A DNA stretch of 64,000 nt from Maribacter algarum (ex Zhang et al. 2020) (lineage in GTDB: Bacteria > Bacteroidota > Bacteroidia > Flavobacteriales > Flavobacteriaceae), in assembly GCF_005885635.1 (NCBI RefSeq), contig NZ_VATY01000003.1, positions 248,001 through 312,000 of the forward strand, read 5' to 3'. The notes under the pieces are model-generated. The model saw only the letters and a list, made by a program, of their open reading frames with translations, ran no database searches and had not been told where the DNA came from. Shown one piece after another: positions 7,528-16,066 of the stretch (positions are counted from its first letter, which is position 1; every line of letters starts with the position of its first letter). The position numbers and the translations under genes were made by a program.

Positions 7528-8955
7528 ATGAAAAAATTACTATGTCTAGGCCTAAGTTGTATCCTATCCTTTACGGCAATAAATGCACAAAAGAAAAAAG
7601 AAGACGTCCTTAAAAAACTAGATAGCCAAACTGAAAAATATAGCACTATTGCCCAAAACATATGGGATTTGGCTGAAATGGGTTATCAAGAAGAAAAAAG
7701 TTCCGCCCTACTACAAAAGACCTTAAGTGATGCTGGTTTTACTATAAAAACCGGAGTTGCGGGTATTCCTACCGCATTTACCGCGGAATTTGGAAGCGGA
7801 AGTCCAATTATAGGTATTATGGGAGAATATGACGCGCTACCCGGACTTTCACAGGAAGCCGTGGCCGAAAAGAAATCGGCAGGAAAGGCAGCGGGCCATG
7901 CTTGTGGACATCATCTCTTTGGAACCGCTTCAACAGCAGCGTCTATTGCCGTTAAAGAATGGATGGTCGCCAATAAAACTAAAGGGACGATTCGTTTTTA
8001 TGGTACTCCCGCCGAGGAAGGTGGATCTGGAAAAGTTTATATGGTTCGTGAAGGCCTTTTCGATGACGTCGATGTTGCCTTACACTGGCATCCTAGCTCG
8101 CAAAATGCGGCAAGTGCAGGTGCAGCTCTAGCCAATAAATCGGCCAAATTTCGATTTTATGGGGTTTCTTCTCACGCCGCTGCAGCACCACAAATGGGTC
8201 GTTCAGCGCTAGACGGAGTAGAAGCTATGAACGCCATGGTAAATATGATGCGTGAACATGTTATTCAAGAAGCGCGTATTCATTATGTTATTACAGACGG
8301 TGGTAAAGCACCGAACGTTGTGCCGGATTTTGCCGAAGTTTACTACTATGCGCGGCATAATAAACGAGATGTTGTCATCGATATTTTTGACCGTATCGTC
8401 AAAGCAGCCGAGGGTGCGGCTTTAGGCACTGGTACTACAATGGATTATGAAATGATCGGTGGCACACATGAATTACTTCCAAATCTGACCTTGCAGAAAT
8501 TAATGCATGATAACCTTTCAAAAATCGGTGGTCTTGAGTATACTCCAGAAGAAAAAGCATTTGCGGATAAAATTGCAGTGAGTTTGGGTCAAAAACAGGC
8601 AGATTTGGCAAAAGCAAAAAACATACAACCGTATAAAACAGAAGCAAGGGCCTTTGGTTCTACCGATGTAGGTGATGTAAGTTTTACAGTACCTACAGTG
8701 GGTATGGGTGCTGCAACATGGGTGCCTGGCACTCCCGCTCATAGTTGGCAAGCCGTAGCTGCAGGAGGAACATCCATAGGAAAAAAAGGAATGATGGTAG
8801 CTGCTAAAACACTAACACTTACGGCTATGGATTTGTTTAAAGATAAAGACCTAGTGGCCAAGGCCAAGACAGAATTCTTAGAACGTCGAGGTGCAGACTT
8901 TAAATATATTCCACTGCTGGGAGAAAGAGCTCCGGCATTGGATTATAGAAATTAG
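7528..8955 (+). CDS. exported M20-family amidohydrolase (AbgB-like)
   Basis: A 475-residue metal-dependent amidohydrolase with signal peptide (MKKLLCLGLSCILSFTAINAQ), hence periplasmic. Family marks are GEYDALPGLSQ near residue 98, GHACGHHLFG near 122 with metal-binding histidines, TPAEEGGSGK near 161 with the catalytic glutamates, and LHWHPSS near 185. The overall order matches p-aminobenzoyl-glutamate utilization protein B and indole-3-acetyl-amino-acid hydrolase relatives, which split N-acyl amino acids. The dimerisation insert is present, and the C-terminal TPAHSWQ histidine motif is intact. It is the second gene of a likely operon with the Ntn hydrolase and ends before a very strong hairpin terminator. 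Confidence 0.88.
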   Translation: MKKLLCLGLSCILSFTAINAQKKKEDVLKKLDSQTEKYSTIAQNIWDLAEMGYQEEKSSALLQKTLSDAGFTIKTGVAGIPTAFTAEFGSGSPIIGIMGEYDALPGLSQEAVAEKKSAGKAAGHACGHHLFGTASTAASIAVKEWMVANKTKGTIRFYGTPAEEGGSGKVYMVREGLFDDVDVALHWHPSSQNAASAGAALANKSAKFRFYGVSSHAAAAPQMGRSALDGVEAMNAMVNMMREHVIQEARIHYVITDGGKAPNVVPDFAEVYYYARHNKRDVVIDIFDRIVKAAEGAALGTGTTMDYEMIGGTHELLPNLTLQKLMHDNLSKIGGLEYTPEEKAFADKIAVSLGQKQADLAKAKNIQPYKTEARAFGSTDVGDVSFTVPTVGMGAATWVPGTPAHSWQAVAAGGTSIGKKGMMVAAKTLTLTAMDLFKDKDLVAKAKTEFLERRGADFKYIPLLGERAPALDYRN

Positions 8956-8977
8956 AAGTTCAAAAGAAGGCACATCT

Positions 8978-9027
8978 ATCCAGTTCAAACTCTAGAATAA
9001 CTTTTTGAGTTTGAACTGGATACTTTT
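8978..9027 (+). terminator. strong rho-independent terminator
   Basis: A perfect 15-bp stem, ATCCAGTTCAAACTC (8978-8992) with GAGTTTGAACTGGAT (9007-9021), a 14-base loop and an ACTTTT tail. It isolates the amidohydrolase operon from the sigma factor gene. Confidence 0.85.
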
Positions 9028-9050
9028 AATCGATCTTTTTTAATCTTCTT

Positions 9051-9076
9051 GTAACAAATCCAAAAAACATACTACT
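9051..9076 (+). promoter_or_regulatory. possible degenerate ECF-type promoter of the sigma gene
   Basis: GTAAC, 16 bases, then CTACT, ending about 30 bases before the GTG start. The first half matches the element seen before six lipoprotein genes in this window; the second half matches only 3 of 5 positions. Autoregulation is therefore only a suggestion. Confidence 0.25.
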
Positions 9077-9105
9077 AACCTAACAACATCTTACCAACCT
9101 GTTAC

Positions 9106-9600
9106 GTGAATAAAGAACTGGAACATCAATTTGTTACGGAACTCGAGAACAACCAGAACATTGTTCACAAGGTCTGTACATTGTATACGAATGACAGGGA
9201 TTCGCACAAAGATCTGTTTCAAGAAATTACGATACAATTGTGGAAGGCATACCCCAAATTCAGGGGAGATTCTAAATTCAGCACATGGATGTATCGTGTT
9301 GCTTTGAATACAGCAATTACTTTATATCGTAAATCGAAAAGACGTATAAAAACACAAGATTATGAATCGGTTATTTTTAAAATTAAGGCCGAGGAATATG
9401 ACGAAACTGAAGAACAACAGTTGAAATTGATGTACAAAGCCGTAAAACAGCTAGGGGACATTGATAAGGCGTTAGTTTTTCTATATCTGGAAGACAAAGA
9501 TTATAGCGAGATATCTGAGACTCTTGGTATTACCGAAGTAAACGCAAGGGTAAAAATGAATCGCATCAAGAACAAATTAAGAACCATATTGAATCCGTAG
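9106..9600 (+). CDS. ECF-type RNA polymerase sigma factor (sigma-70 family)
   Basis: A 164-residue sigma factor with only regions 2 and 4. Region 2 covers about residues 20-80 (DSHKDLFQEITIQLWKAYPKF, then SKFSTWMYRVALNTAITLYRK, the promoter-melting segment). Region 4 covers about 110-164 (EDKDYSEISETLGITEVNARVKMNRIKNKLR, a helix-turn-helix that reads the -35 element). The start is GTG at 9106, with no in-frame ATG giving a sensible alternative. The next gene, a four-helix membrane protein 4 bases downstream, is probably its membrane partner. It may drive the G(C/T)AAC-type promoters found elsewhere in the window, which is inference only. Confidence 0.88.
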   Translation: MNKELEHQFVTELENNQNIVHKVCTLYTNDRDSHKDLFQEITIQLWKAYPKFRGDSKFSTWMYRVALNTAITLYRKSKRRIKTQDYESVIFKIKAEEYDETEEQQLKLMYKAVKQLGDIDKALVFLYLEDKDYSEISETLGITEVNARVKMNRIKNKLRTILNP

Positions 9601-9604
9601 GATT

Positions 9605-10261
9605 ATGATGGACGAATTAGAATTACTAAAAAAAGATTGGCAGAAAAAGGAGGAGCATCTTCCTAAATTGTCTTACAATGAAATTTACACCATGCTATGG
9701 AAGAAATCTTCTTCTATTGTTAAATGGATTTTTTATATAAGTATTATCGAGCTCGTTTTTTGGATTGTACTAAATGCCGCTCCATTTTTTATGGATTCTT
9801 ATCAAGAAAAATTAGGTGACATTGAGGATACATTTTCGATTACTTTTATAATCATTTCTACAATATTTACTTTCGGAATAATTCTAATTTTCATCTACTT
9901 CTTGTATAAGGCATATCGCAGTATTTCAGTGGTAGACAATGTAAAATCACTAATGGAAAGTATTCTAAAAACCCGAAAAATTGTTCAGTACTACGTAGGT
10001 TATAACATAATAATGGCAATTTTAGTGACCATTTATACGATTTACCATTTGTTTACCCATGACGAAAAAGTGATGAAACTTTTTCAGACCATTAGAGAAG
10101 AAGGAAGCGAGTTAAAATTTTGGTTGTTTGGTGCTGTAATTGTCGTTCTGGGTATGTTTTTCGTCGTGGGCTTTATTTGGTTGTTTTACCGACTCATTTA
10201 TGGTTTTCTCCTACGAAAATTAAACCACAATTATAAAGAACTCAAAAAACTTGAAGTCTAA
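9605..10261 (+). CDS. four-helix membrane protein, partner of the ECF sigma factor
   Basis: A 218-residue integral membrane protein starting 4 bases after the sigma factor stop, so surely co-transcribed. A soluble N-terminal stretch of about 38 residues (LELLKKDWQKKEEHLPKLSYNEIYTMLWKK) precedes transmembrane segments near residues 39-60, 75-100, 122-145 and 170-200. The soluble N-terminus followed by membrane helices would suit a membrane-bound anti-sigma or signal relay. There is no zinc-binding HxxxCxxC anti-sigma motif, so the role is inferred from position alone. Its stop codon TAA overlaps the TAG stop of the convergent acyltransferase by two bases. Confidence 0.7.
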   Translation: MMDELELLKKDWQKKEEHLPKLSYNEIYTMLWKKSSSIVKWIFYISIIELVFWIVLNAAPFFMDSYQEKLGDIEDTFSITFIIISTIFTFGIILIFIYFLYKAYRSISVVDNVKSLMESILKTRKIVQYYVGYNIIMAILVTIYTIYHLFTHDEKVMKLFQTIREEGSELKFWLFGAVIVVLGMFFVVGFIWLFYRLIYGFLLRKLNHNYKELKKLEV

Positions 10262-11067
10262 CTTTTAGCACTATATCTGCGTGCCTCATTCTCTTCTTCG
10301 TAGGCTAGAAGTTCTTTCTCAGATATGACCTTTAAAAATGAAGGGTGTTGCTCAATGGCATACTCTAACTTCTCAATAATGGATTCAAACGACTCATCTT
10401 CATAGTCAATTTCCAAAGGTTCTTTGATTACCATTGACTGCAGAATGCCTTTCTTCTTTACCCGAAGTCCCTTTTTATCGAAAGAGCGACGAAACCCGTC
10501 TATAACCACTGGTACAACTACAGGTTTATACTTCTTAATAATATGTGCAGTACCTTTCCGCAAAGGCTTCCAAGGGGTGGTTGTACCCTGAGGAAATGTA
10601 ATTACCCATCCATCTTCGAGTGCTTTGCCAATATTTGAAATATCGCTAAACTTCACTTTTCTGTTTATGTCTTTACCCTCTGAACGCCAGGTGCGTTCCA
10701 CACTAATAGAGCCTGCATAAGCTAATATTTTAGTAAGTAAGCTCTTCTTCATGGTTTCCGCAGCGGCGATATAATACATGTTTAACTTTGGATTCCATAT
10801 ATATCCAATGTTGCGAATAGAGTCATCACGACCTTTTAAGCTGGCATTAAATACATGAAACATGGCAACCACATCTGCAAAATACGTCTGATGATTACTC
10901 ACGAAAAGAACATTTGCATCCGGTAGATTCCGTATGACCTCAGAACCTTCAATTTCTAGTTTATTAAAACGTTTATAACGCTGATGGGTCATTATACCGA
11001 GAATTCGGATAAGCCATTTTTTTAAAAAGAGAATATGTCCAAAAGGATTTTCTTTAAATAAGCCCAT
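10258..11067 (-). CDS. PlsC-like acyltransferase with altered catalytic motifs
   Basis: About 270 residues of the lysophosphatidate/glycerol-3-phosphate acyltransferase superfamily, which moves acyl chains from acyl-CoA or acyl-ACP to glycerolipids at the inner membrane. Block I reads SNHQTYFADVV: five residues lie between His and Asp where the family norm is four. Block III reads FPQGTTTPW with Gln in place of the usual Glu of FPEGT. Block IV-like PVVVPVVIDGFRRSF is present. These changes suggest an unusual acceptor or donor rather than decay, since the rest is intact. I recall close flavobacterial relatives with the same changes. I prefer the ATG at 11067 over 11100, though both are possible. 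Confidence 0.78.
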   Translation of the reverse strand: MGLFKENPFGHILFLKKWLIRILGIMTHQRYKRFNKLEIEGSEVIRNLPDANVLFVSNHQTYFADVVAMFHVFNASLKGRDDSIRNIGYIWNPKLNMYYIAAAETMKKSLLTKILAYAGSISVERTWRSEGKDINRKVKFSDISNIGKALEDGWVITFPQGTTTPWKPLRKGTAHIIKKYKPVVVPVVIDGFRRSFDKKGLRVKKKGILQSMVIKEPLEIDYEDESFESIIEKLEYAIEQHPSFLKVISEKELLAYEEENEARRYSAKS

Positions 11068-11117
11068 ATTTGGTAGTGAGGTGATTTTGAGTAATTGCAA
11101 TGTACAAAATCTACTAC

Positions 11118-11759
11118 TTATAACACTTGTTTTAGCAGCTCTTTGACCTCACTCAACATCATCGCCGTAGCCCCCCAAACAGTATAACCGTTTAATTTAA
11201 AGGCGGGTACAATAATATTTTGAGCATAAGAAGTAGATAAGCTTTGCTCAAAAAGATTGGCATCATCCAAAAAATCGACTAAAGATACCTCAACTAGTGC
11301 CTCTACCTCCTCCTCTTGTTTGACAAAAGGCTTTGGTTTTTCGTACAGACCGATGAAAGGCTGTACCTCAAAATTACTCGGTGGTATGTAAACCTTACTT
11401 AAAGTTTTAATAATAGAAATTTGTTCCATCGGAACTCCAACTTCTTCATTCGTTTCTCGAATTGCGGTTTCCTTTAAATTAGCATCATCCATTTCAAACT
11501 TTCCACCAGGAAATGCAATTTGATTTGAATGCACCCCTTTATAAGTTTTTCTTAAGATTAACAACAAATGCGTAACGTTCTTATTTCTAGGATAAAACAA
11601 GGCCAAAACTCCCGCTTTCTTAGCATGTTTGCGTTCGGGATTTGCCATCTCTAATTCCTCTAATCTATCCTTGTGCGCCATTTTAAAATGGGCAGCCTCC
11701 CCTGGTAAGGGTAGATTTTTTATTTTTGATACTTGTTCTGAAAAAAAAGTATAATCCAT
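11118..11759 (-). CDS. Nudix hydrolase, CoA pyrophosphatase type
   Basis: A protein of about 213 residues related to NudL/YeaB, which cleaves coenzyme A or its derivatives to phosphopantetheine and 3',5'-ADP. The UPF0035-like lead-in GVHSNQIAFPGGKFE and the Nudix helix ETAIRETNEEVGV with its metal-binding glutamates are adjacent, as expected. The C-terminal WGATAMMLSEVKELL helix is also typical. I take the ATG at 11759, giving MDYTFFSEQ. That ATG shares the palindrome CATG with the start of the divergent cyclophilin gene, leaving no spacer, so each promoter must lie within the other gene. A longer frame to 11819 exists but would overlap the neighbour more. Confidence 0.85.
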   Translation of the reverse strand: MDYTFFSEQVSKIKNLPLPGEAAHFKMAHKDRLEELEMANPERKHAKKAGVLALFYPRNKNVTHLLLILRKTYKGVHSNQIAFPGGKFEMDDANLKETAIRETNEEVGVPMEQISIIKTLSKVYIPPSNFEVQPFIGLYEKPKPFVKQEEEVEALVEVSLVDFLDDANLFEQSLSTSYAQNIIVPAFKLNGYTVWGATAMMLSEVKELLKQVL

Positions 11760-12474
11760 GTCATTTAATAGAGTCGCTTTCAATACAATAATACTATTAT
11801 TATTTTTAGTAGGATGCAAGGAAGAAAAGACTATAAAAGTACCGCAAGAACCACAAATAAAGCTTGCTCAAGATTCTATTGACGCCATAGAAATTACTTC
11901 TGAAGAGAAGGAAGTAGAAGAATTCAGACTCAACGAGGAAAACTCCATTGAGTTTTTCTTCGATTACCAAAAAGATTTAAAGGATAATAAAGTGAAATTG
12001 ACCACGAGCATGGGCAGTTTTATCGTTCAGCTATATGATAATGTACCGTATCATAAGGCCAATTTCATTTTCTTGACTAGACAAGGCTATTTTGATGGGA
12101 CCCAGTTTCATCGCATCGTCGAAAACTTTATCATTCAAGGCGGAAACTCCGATGACGATGAGACTGCAAAAAAAAGAGGTAAACTCGGTAGGTACCTGTT
12201 ACCACCAGACTCCAAAAAAGGCTACAAACACCATCGCGGAACTTTATCTATGCCCAGCAGTGAGATTAATAATCCCCACAAATTGGCGTCTCCTTATGAA
12301 TTCTTTATCGTGGTTACCAAACCTGGTTCTTACCATTTAGATGGTGATTTTACTCCCTTTGGCAAGGTAATTCAAGGCATGCACGTAGTTGATAAAATCA
12401 ATAAGGTTGAAGTGGGCAAAGGAGATTGGCCACAGAATAATGTCTATATTGAAAAAGCCGAGGTGATTCAATAA
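11758..12474 (+). CDS. cyclophilin-type peptidyl-prolyl isomerase lipoprotein
   Basis: A 238-residue lipoprotein (lipobox LFLVGC, then KEEK) with a linker of about 70 residues and a cyclophilin domain from about residue 78. The core is recognisable as VKLTTSMGSFIVQLYDNVPYHKANF, TQFHRIVENFIIQGGNSDDD with the catalytic Arg, and a final FGKVIQGMHVVDKI. The enzyme would assist protein folding in the periplasm by isomerising prolyl bonds. Its ATG overlaps the start of the Nudix gene on the other strand. The central hydrophobic stretch expected around FFIV is present, but the usual NGSQFFI is reduced to SPYEFFIVV, so catalytic efficiency may be lower than in classic cyclophilins. Confidence 0.88.
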   Translation: MSFNRVAFNTIILLLFLVGCKEEKTIKVPQEPQIKLAQDSIDAIEITSEEKEVEEFRLNEENSIEFFFDYQKDLKDNKVKLTTSMGSFIVQLYDNVPYHKANFIFLTRQGYFDGTQFHRIVENFIIQGGNSDDDETAKKRGKLGRYLLPPDSKKGYKHHRGTLSMPSSEINNPHKLASPYEFFIVVTKPGSYHLDGDFTPFGKVIQGMHVVDKINKVEVGKGDWPQNNVYIEKAEVIQ

Positions 12475-12521
12475 TCAGTTGGCAGTAATGTCCTATTTAC
12501 TTTAAACCTAGTACTTCCTAT

Positions 12522-13127
12522 TTATCTCTTGTAAATATTCGGAAGTGCAATTTTAAATTTTACCGCCACTAACCGGGTTAGAATTGTTACCAAGATTGCT
12601 CCTATATATGCATATTCAATATTGATTGGTAATTGACGAAAAAGAAAATAACTGCTTGCTCCTAATATACAAGCTGTGGCATACACCTCTTTTCGGAATA
12701 TTACTGGAATTTCATTACAAAGAATATCTCGAATAACGCCGCCGAAGCACGCGGTAATGGTTCCTAAAGCAATACACATTATTGGCAAAATATCCGCAGC
12801 CAGTCCTTTTTCGACCCCAACCATAGTAAATAGTCCAATGCCAATCGTATCAAAAAGAAATAGTGTTTTCCTAAAATATTTAAGTTGATTTACAAAAAGA
12901 ACTGCAAATAGTACCGCACCAAGCACCACCAAAATATAGGTGTAATCCCGCATCCAAACTACTGGGAAATCACCAATAAGAATATCTCGTAGGGTTCCCC
13001 CACCTATGGCAGTAACAAAAGCAATAATAAAAACTCCAAATATATCGAGCTTCTTTTCCATGGCGACAAGTACCCCGGAAATGGCAAACGCGATGGTTCC
13101 TAAGATATCGATAGTTAGATAAAACAT
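12522..13127 (-). CDS. TRIC/YadS family cation channel-like membrane protein
   Basis: A 201-residue integral membrane protein made of two tandem UPF0126 units. Each unit has a glycine-rich loop followed by RDIL: GGGTLRDILIGDFP near residue 43, and GGVIRDILCNEIPVIF near 130. Seven hydrophobic segments are visible from MFYLTIDILGTIAFAISG onwards. Bacterial homologues of the animal TRIC channels form trimeric, potassium-permeable pores in the inner membrane. The gene stands alone, convergent with the cyclophilin gene. The upstream 230 bases to the gamma-glutamyltransferase gene contain a TACTTTTG box at 13144-13151, but no good -33 element. Confidence 0.88.
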   Translation of the reverse strand: MFYLTIDILGTIAFAISGVLVAMEKKLDIFGVFIIAFVTAIGGGTLRDILIGDFPVVWMRDYTYILVVLGAVLFAVLFVNQLKYFRKTLFLFDTIGIGLFTMVGVEKGLAADILPIMCIALGTITACFGGVIRDILCNEIPVIFRKEVYATACILGASSYFLFRQLPINIEYAYIGAILVTILTRLVAVKFKIALPNIYKR

Positions 13128-13361
13128 ATACTAAAAATTAATGGGTCAAAAGTAAGTTTTGAACTTTATACTTGAGCTTGAATTTGACTTTTTTTAGCAT
13201 CTGATCCAGATTAAAGAGTAATTGTGAATTAAGGTTTACCCCTATTTGGAAACCCCTTAATTTTTTGGTTATGATATGAACAGTTGAATATATCAATCTT
13301 AAATTCCTATCTTCATCCGTCAGAAGATTATATTATTAAGTGAACTCTAAACCAACCAAAA

Positions 13362-15056
13362 ATGACCTTCTTAAAACCAGTCCTTAAGTCAATACTCCTA
13401 ACCCTTTTAATAGCATTTACGGCATCCCTCAATGCCCAGACCCACTCCAAAAACGGCATGGTAGTTTCTTCTGATAAGAGTTCTTCTGCAGTCGGCGCTG
13501 CAATTCTAAAAAAAGGAGGCAATGCAATCGATGCAGCAATTGCTACGGCATTTTCGTTGGCGGTTACCCATCCATCCGCAGGAAACATTGGTGGAGGTGG
13601 ATTTATAGTTTTTATGAACTCCGAAGGAAAGACCACAACTATTGATTTCCGAGAAAAAGCTCCGCTTTCAGCTACCAATGATATGTACTTGGACCAAGAA
13701 GGTAAGCTTATTGATGGTATCAATCATTTTAGCGCAAAAGCAATTGGTGTTCCTGGTACCGTTGCCGGGCTGTTTCTTGCTCATGAAAAATATGGTAAAC
13801 TGCCTTGGAAAGATTTGTTACAGCCAGCTATTGACCAGGCTAAAAATGGTTTTGCTTTCAACTGGTCTTTATACAACGCTGCCAATTATTTTACAAAAGA
13901 AGGAAATACGAACCCTTTTATGGATAGTTATTTTAGAAATGAAAGCGGAGGGGTAACCCAACCCGATGAAATCTGGAAACAAACCGAATTAGCAGAAACC
14001 TTAATTCGAATTCGGGATAAAGGTCGTGACGGGTTTTACAAAGGAAAAACTGCCAAAATGATTGCTTCGTTTATGAAAAAGAACGATGGTATTATCACAA
14101 AGAAAGACTTGGCAAAATATGAAGCAATCGAACGCCAACCGATAAAAGGAAGCTACAAAGGCTATGATATCTATTCTATGCCTCCCCCAAGTTCGGGTGG
14201 GGTAGCTCTTGTGGAAATGATGAATCTAATGGAACTGGCTGATTTAAAAACCATGGAATTCAATTCTTCTGAACATTTACATTTAGTTGCCGAAGCAATG
14301 CGCAGAGCCTTTGCAGACCGCGCTGAGCATTTGGGTGACCCTGATTTTAATTTAAATATCCCTTTGGACAAGTTGACATCAAAGGAATTTGCAAAAAAGC
14401 GATTTCAAGGAATTGACATGACAAGAGCTTCAGTGAGTGACTCGACAAAATATGGAAGACTCTATGATGGTGAAAACACTACCCACCTTTCCACTATGGA
14501 TAAAGATGGAAACGCCGTATCACTGACCTATACCTTAGAGTACAGTTTTGGTTCGCAAATGGGTTCCAAAGAATTGGGTTTTATATTCAATAATGAAATG
14601 GGTGATTTTAACCCACAACCGGGTATTACCAAAAGTAATGGCCAAATTGGAACAGCCCCGAATCTTGTAGAACCTGAAAAAAGGATGCTTTCAAGTATGA
14701 CGCCGACCATAGTTGGGAAAAATGGAAAACCCTATTTGGTAATCGGAAGTCCCGGAGGTAGAACTATCATCAATACCGTATTTCAAACCGTATTGAATGT
14801 TTTGGAATTTGAAATGCCCGTAAATAAGGCAATTGAAGCCCTAAAAATTCACCATCAGTGGCTTCCTGACCAAATTGTTTATGAAAAGTATTTGTTATCC
14901 CCAGACACTAAAAAGTCACTTGAAGCTAAAGGTCATACCTTAAAGGAAAGAAATAATATGGGTGCCTTGATGGGGATTACCTATGATCCCGAAAAAAAGA
15001 TTTTTACGGGTGCTTCTGATTCTTCTCAGCCTGATAGTGGGGCAGTTGGTTACTAA
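13362..15056 (+). CDS. ggt: gamma-glutamyltransferase
   Basis: A 564-residue periplasmic enzyme that cleaves glutathione and other gamma-glutamyl compounds, with a Sec signal (LLIALFTASLNAQ-like, residues 1-26). It is made as a proenzyme that cuts itself before a threonine. That Thr is residue ~373 in ENTTHLSTMDKDG, which becomes the N-terminal nucleophile of the small subunit. Other marks are HPSAGNIGGGGFIVF near the N-terminus, PPPSSGGVALVEMM, the oxyanion-region sequence MLSSMTPTIV, and GSPGGRTIINTV. Length and order match bacterial GGT, and all key residues are present. It stands alone, about 235 bases downstream of the divergent TRIC gene. Confidence 0.95.
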   Translation: MTFLKPVLKSILLTLLIAFTASLNAQTHSKNGMVVSSDKSSSAVGAAILKKGGNAIDAAIATAFSLAVTHPSAGNIGGGGFIVFMNSEGKTTTIDFREKAPLSATNDMYLDQEGKLIDGINHFSAKAIGVPGTVAGLFLAHEKYGKLPWKDLLQPAIDQAKNGFAFNWSLYNAANYFTKEGNTNPFMDSYFRNESGGVTQPDEIWKQTELAETLIRIRDKGRDGFYKGKTAKMIASFMKKNDGIITKKDLAKYEAIERQPIKGSYKGYDIYSMPPPSSGGVALVEMMNLMELADLKTMEFNSSEHLHLVAEAMRRAFADRAEHLGDPDFNLNIPLDKLTSKEFAKKRFQGIDMTRASVSDSTKYGRLYDGENTTHLSTMDKDGNAVSLTYTLEYSFGSQMGSKELGFIFNNEMGDFNPQPGITKSNGQIGTAPNLVEPEKRMLSSMTPTIVGKNGKPYLVIGSPGGRTIINTVFQTVLNVLEFEMPVNKAIEALKIHHQWLPDQIVYEKYLLSPDTKKSLEAKGHTLKERNNMGALMGITYDPEKKIFTGASDSSQPDSGAVGY

Positions 15057-15078
15057 GGCCAGACATCTTTGATTCTTC

Positions 15079-15104
15079 GTAACTTTAGTTGAAAATCAAC
15101 GTCT
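15079..15104 (+). promoter_or_regulatory. ECF-type promoter element before the TIM-barrel lipoprotein
   Basis: GTAAC (15079-15083), 16 bases, CGTCT (15100-15104), ending 8 bases before the ATG. It is one of six such elements in the window, all before lipoprotein genes. Confidence 0.5.
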
Positions 15105-15112
15105 GACTCCAT

Positions 15113-16051
15113 ATGATGCCTAGATTGTTAGCTTGCTTAATTGGTTTTCTTTTTTTAATCGGTTGTGAATCTACTGAGGATACTCCTTCAAGTCCACCAG
15201 TTGATCATATCAAATATTTCGGTTTCACACTTGTAGATACCTATTGGGATGACCCGACAGATTCTGAAACCAAAAACAATTATAACGACGAAGTATCCGA
15301 CTTCTCGAATATGGCCGATATTTTGGTGGTAAACCCAACGGACAATATTGTGGATAGGATGAAGGCCATGGAGTCTCTTCAAATGAAAAGCATTCTTCAT
15401 CTGCATGAGCTCTTCTTTGAAATAGAAGGCACTAATGCACCATCAGGGACTGACTATCGTCTAAGAACTGACGCCCAAGAACGATGGGATATGTTTCTTG
15501 GCATCAACTCCTTATATGTGAATCAAGATTTAGTTCAAGCACTCTATGTTGGTGAAGAGCCTACCTGGAATGGTATTAGCTTTACAGAACTAAAAAAGGT
15601 TTCTGATTATGTTAAACTTACAATACCTGATATTACGGTTATGGTAGTAGAAGCTTATCCGGCTTTAAACGATTTTCAAATTCCGACATCTGTGGATTGG
15701 GTAGGATTTGACCATTATTTTATTAAAGATCCAAAAAACGATGGCACTTTTATTTCGGAATTGAATATTCTAAAATCAAAGCTCTCTGAAGAACAAAATC
15801 TGATTTTAATAATGGACACACATTATATAGATTTTGCACATGGCGACTTTGGAGGAATAGCCCTTGACGAAATGGCAAGTGTTGCGAAAAGTTATTTCGA
15901 ACTGGCAAAATCAGAACCTAGGACCATTGCTATCATCGGCTATTTTTGGCCGAGCGGATTTGATGATGTAAACGCAATCGGAGCTAGACATATGCCGACT
16001 GCAGTTCGTGAAGAATACAGTAGAATAGGTAAGGAAATTACCAAAAAGTAA
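15113..16051 (+). CDS. lipoprotein with a TIM-barrel glycosidase-like domain
   Basis: A 312-residue lipoprotein (MMPRLLACLIGFLFLIGC, then ESTED, acidic as in surface-exported flavobacterial lipoproteins). The mature part looks like a (beta/alpha)8 barrel. Successive strands carry KYFGFTLVDTYWDD, MKSILHLHELFF, QALYVGEEPTW with a candidate acid/base Glu, ITVMVVEAYPAL with a second Glu, VDWVGFDHYF, LILIMDTHYID and AIIGYFWPSGF. This is the pattern of retaining glycosidases, but I cannot assign a CAZy family. The upstream ECF-type element suggests stress-linked or sigma-dependent expression. It converges on a small lipocalin-like lipoprotein gene. Confidence 0.65.
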   Translation: MMPRLLACLIGFLFLIGCESTEDTPSSPPVDHIKYFGFTLVDTYWDDPTDSETKNNYNDEVSDFSNMADILVVNPTDNIVDRMKAMESLQMKSILHLHELFFEIEGTNAPSGTDYRLRTDAQERWDMFLGINSLYVNQDLVQALYVGEEPTWNGISFTELKKVSDYVKLTIPDITVMVVEAYPALNDFQIPTSVDWVGFDHYFIKDPKNDGTFISELNILKSKLSEEQNLILIMDTHYIDFAHGDFGGIALDEMASVAKSYFELAKSEPRTIAIIGYFWPSGFDDVNAIGARHMPTAVREEYSRIGKEITKK

Positions 16052-16066
16052 TTGTGATTTGTAAAG

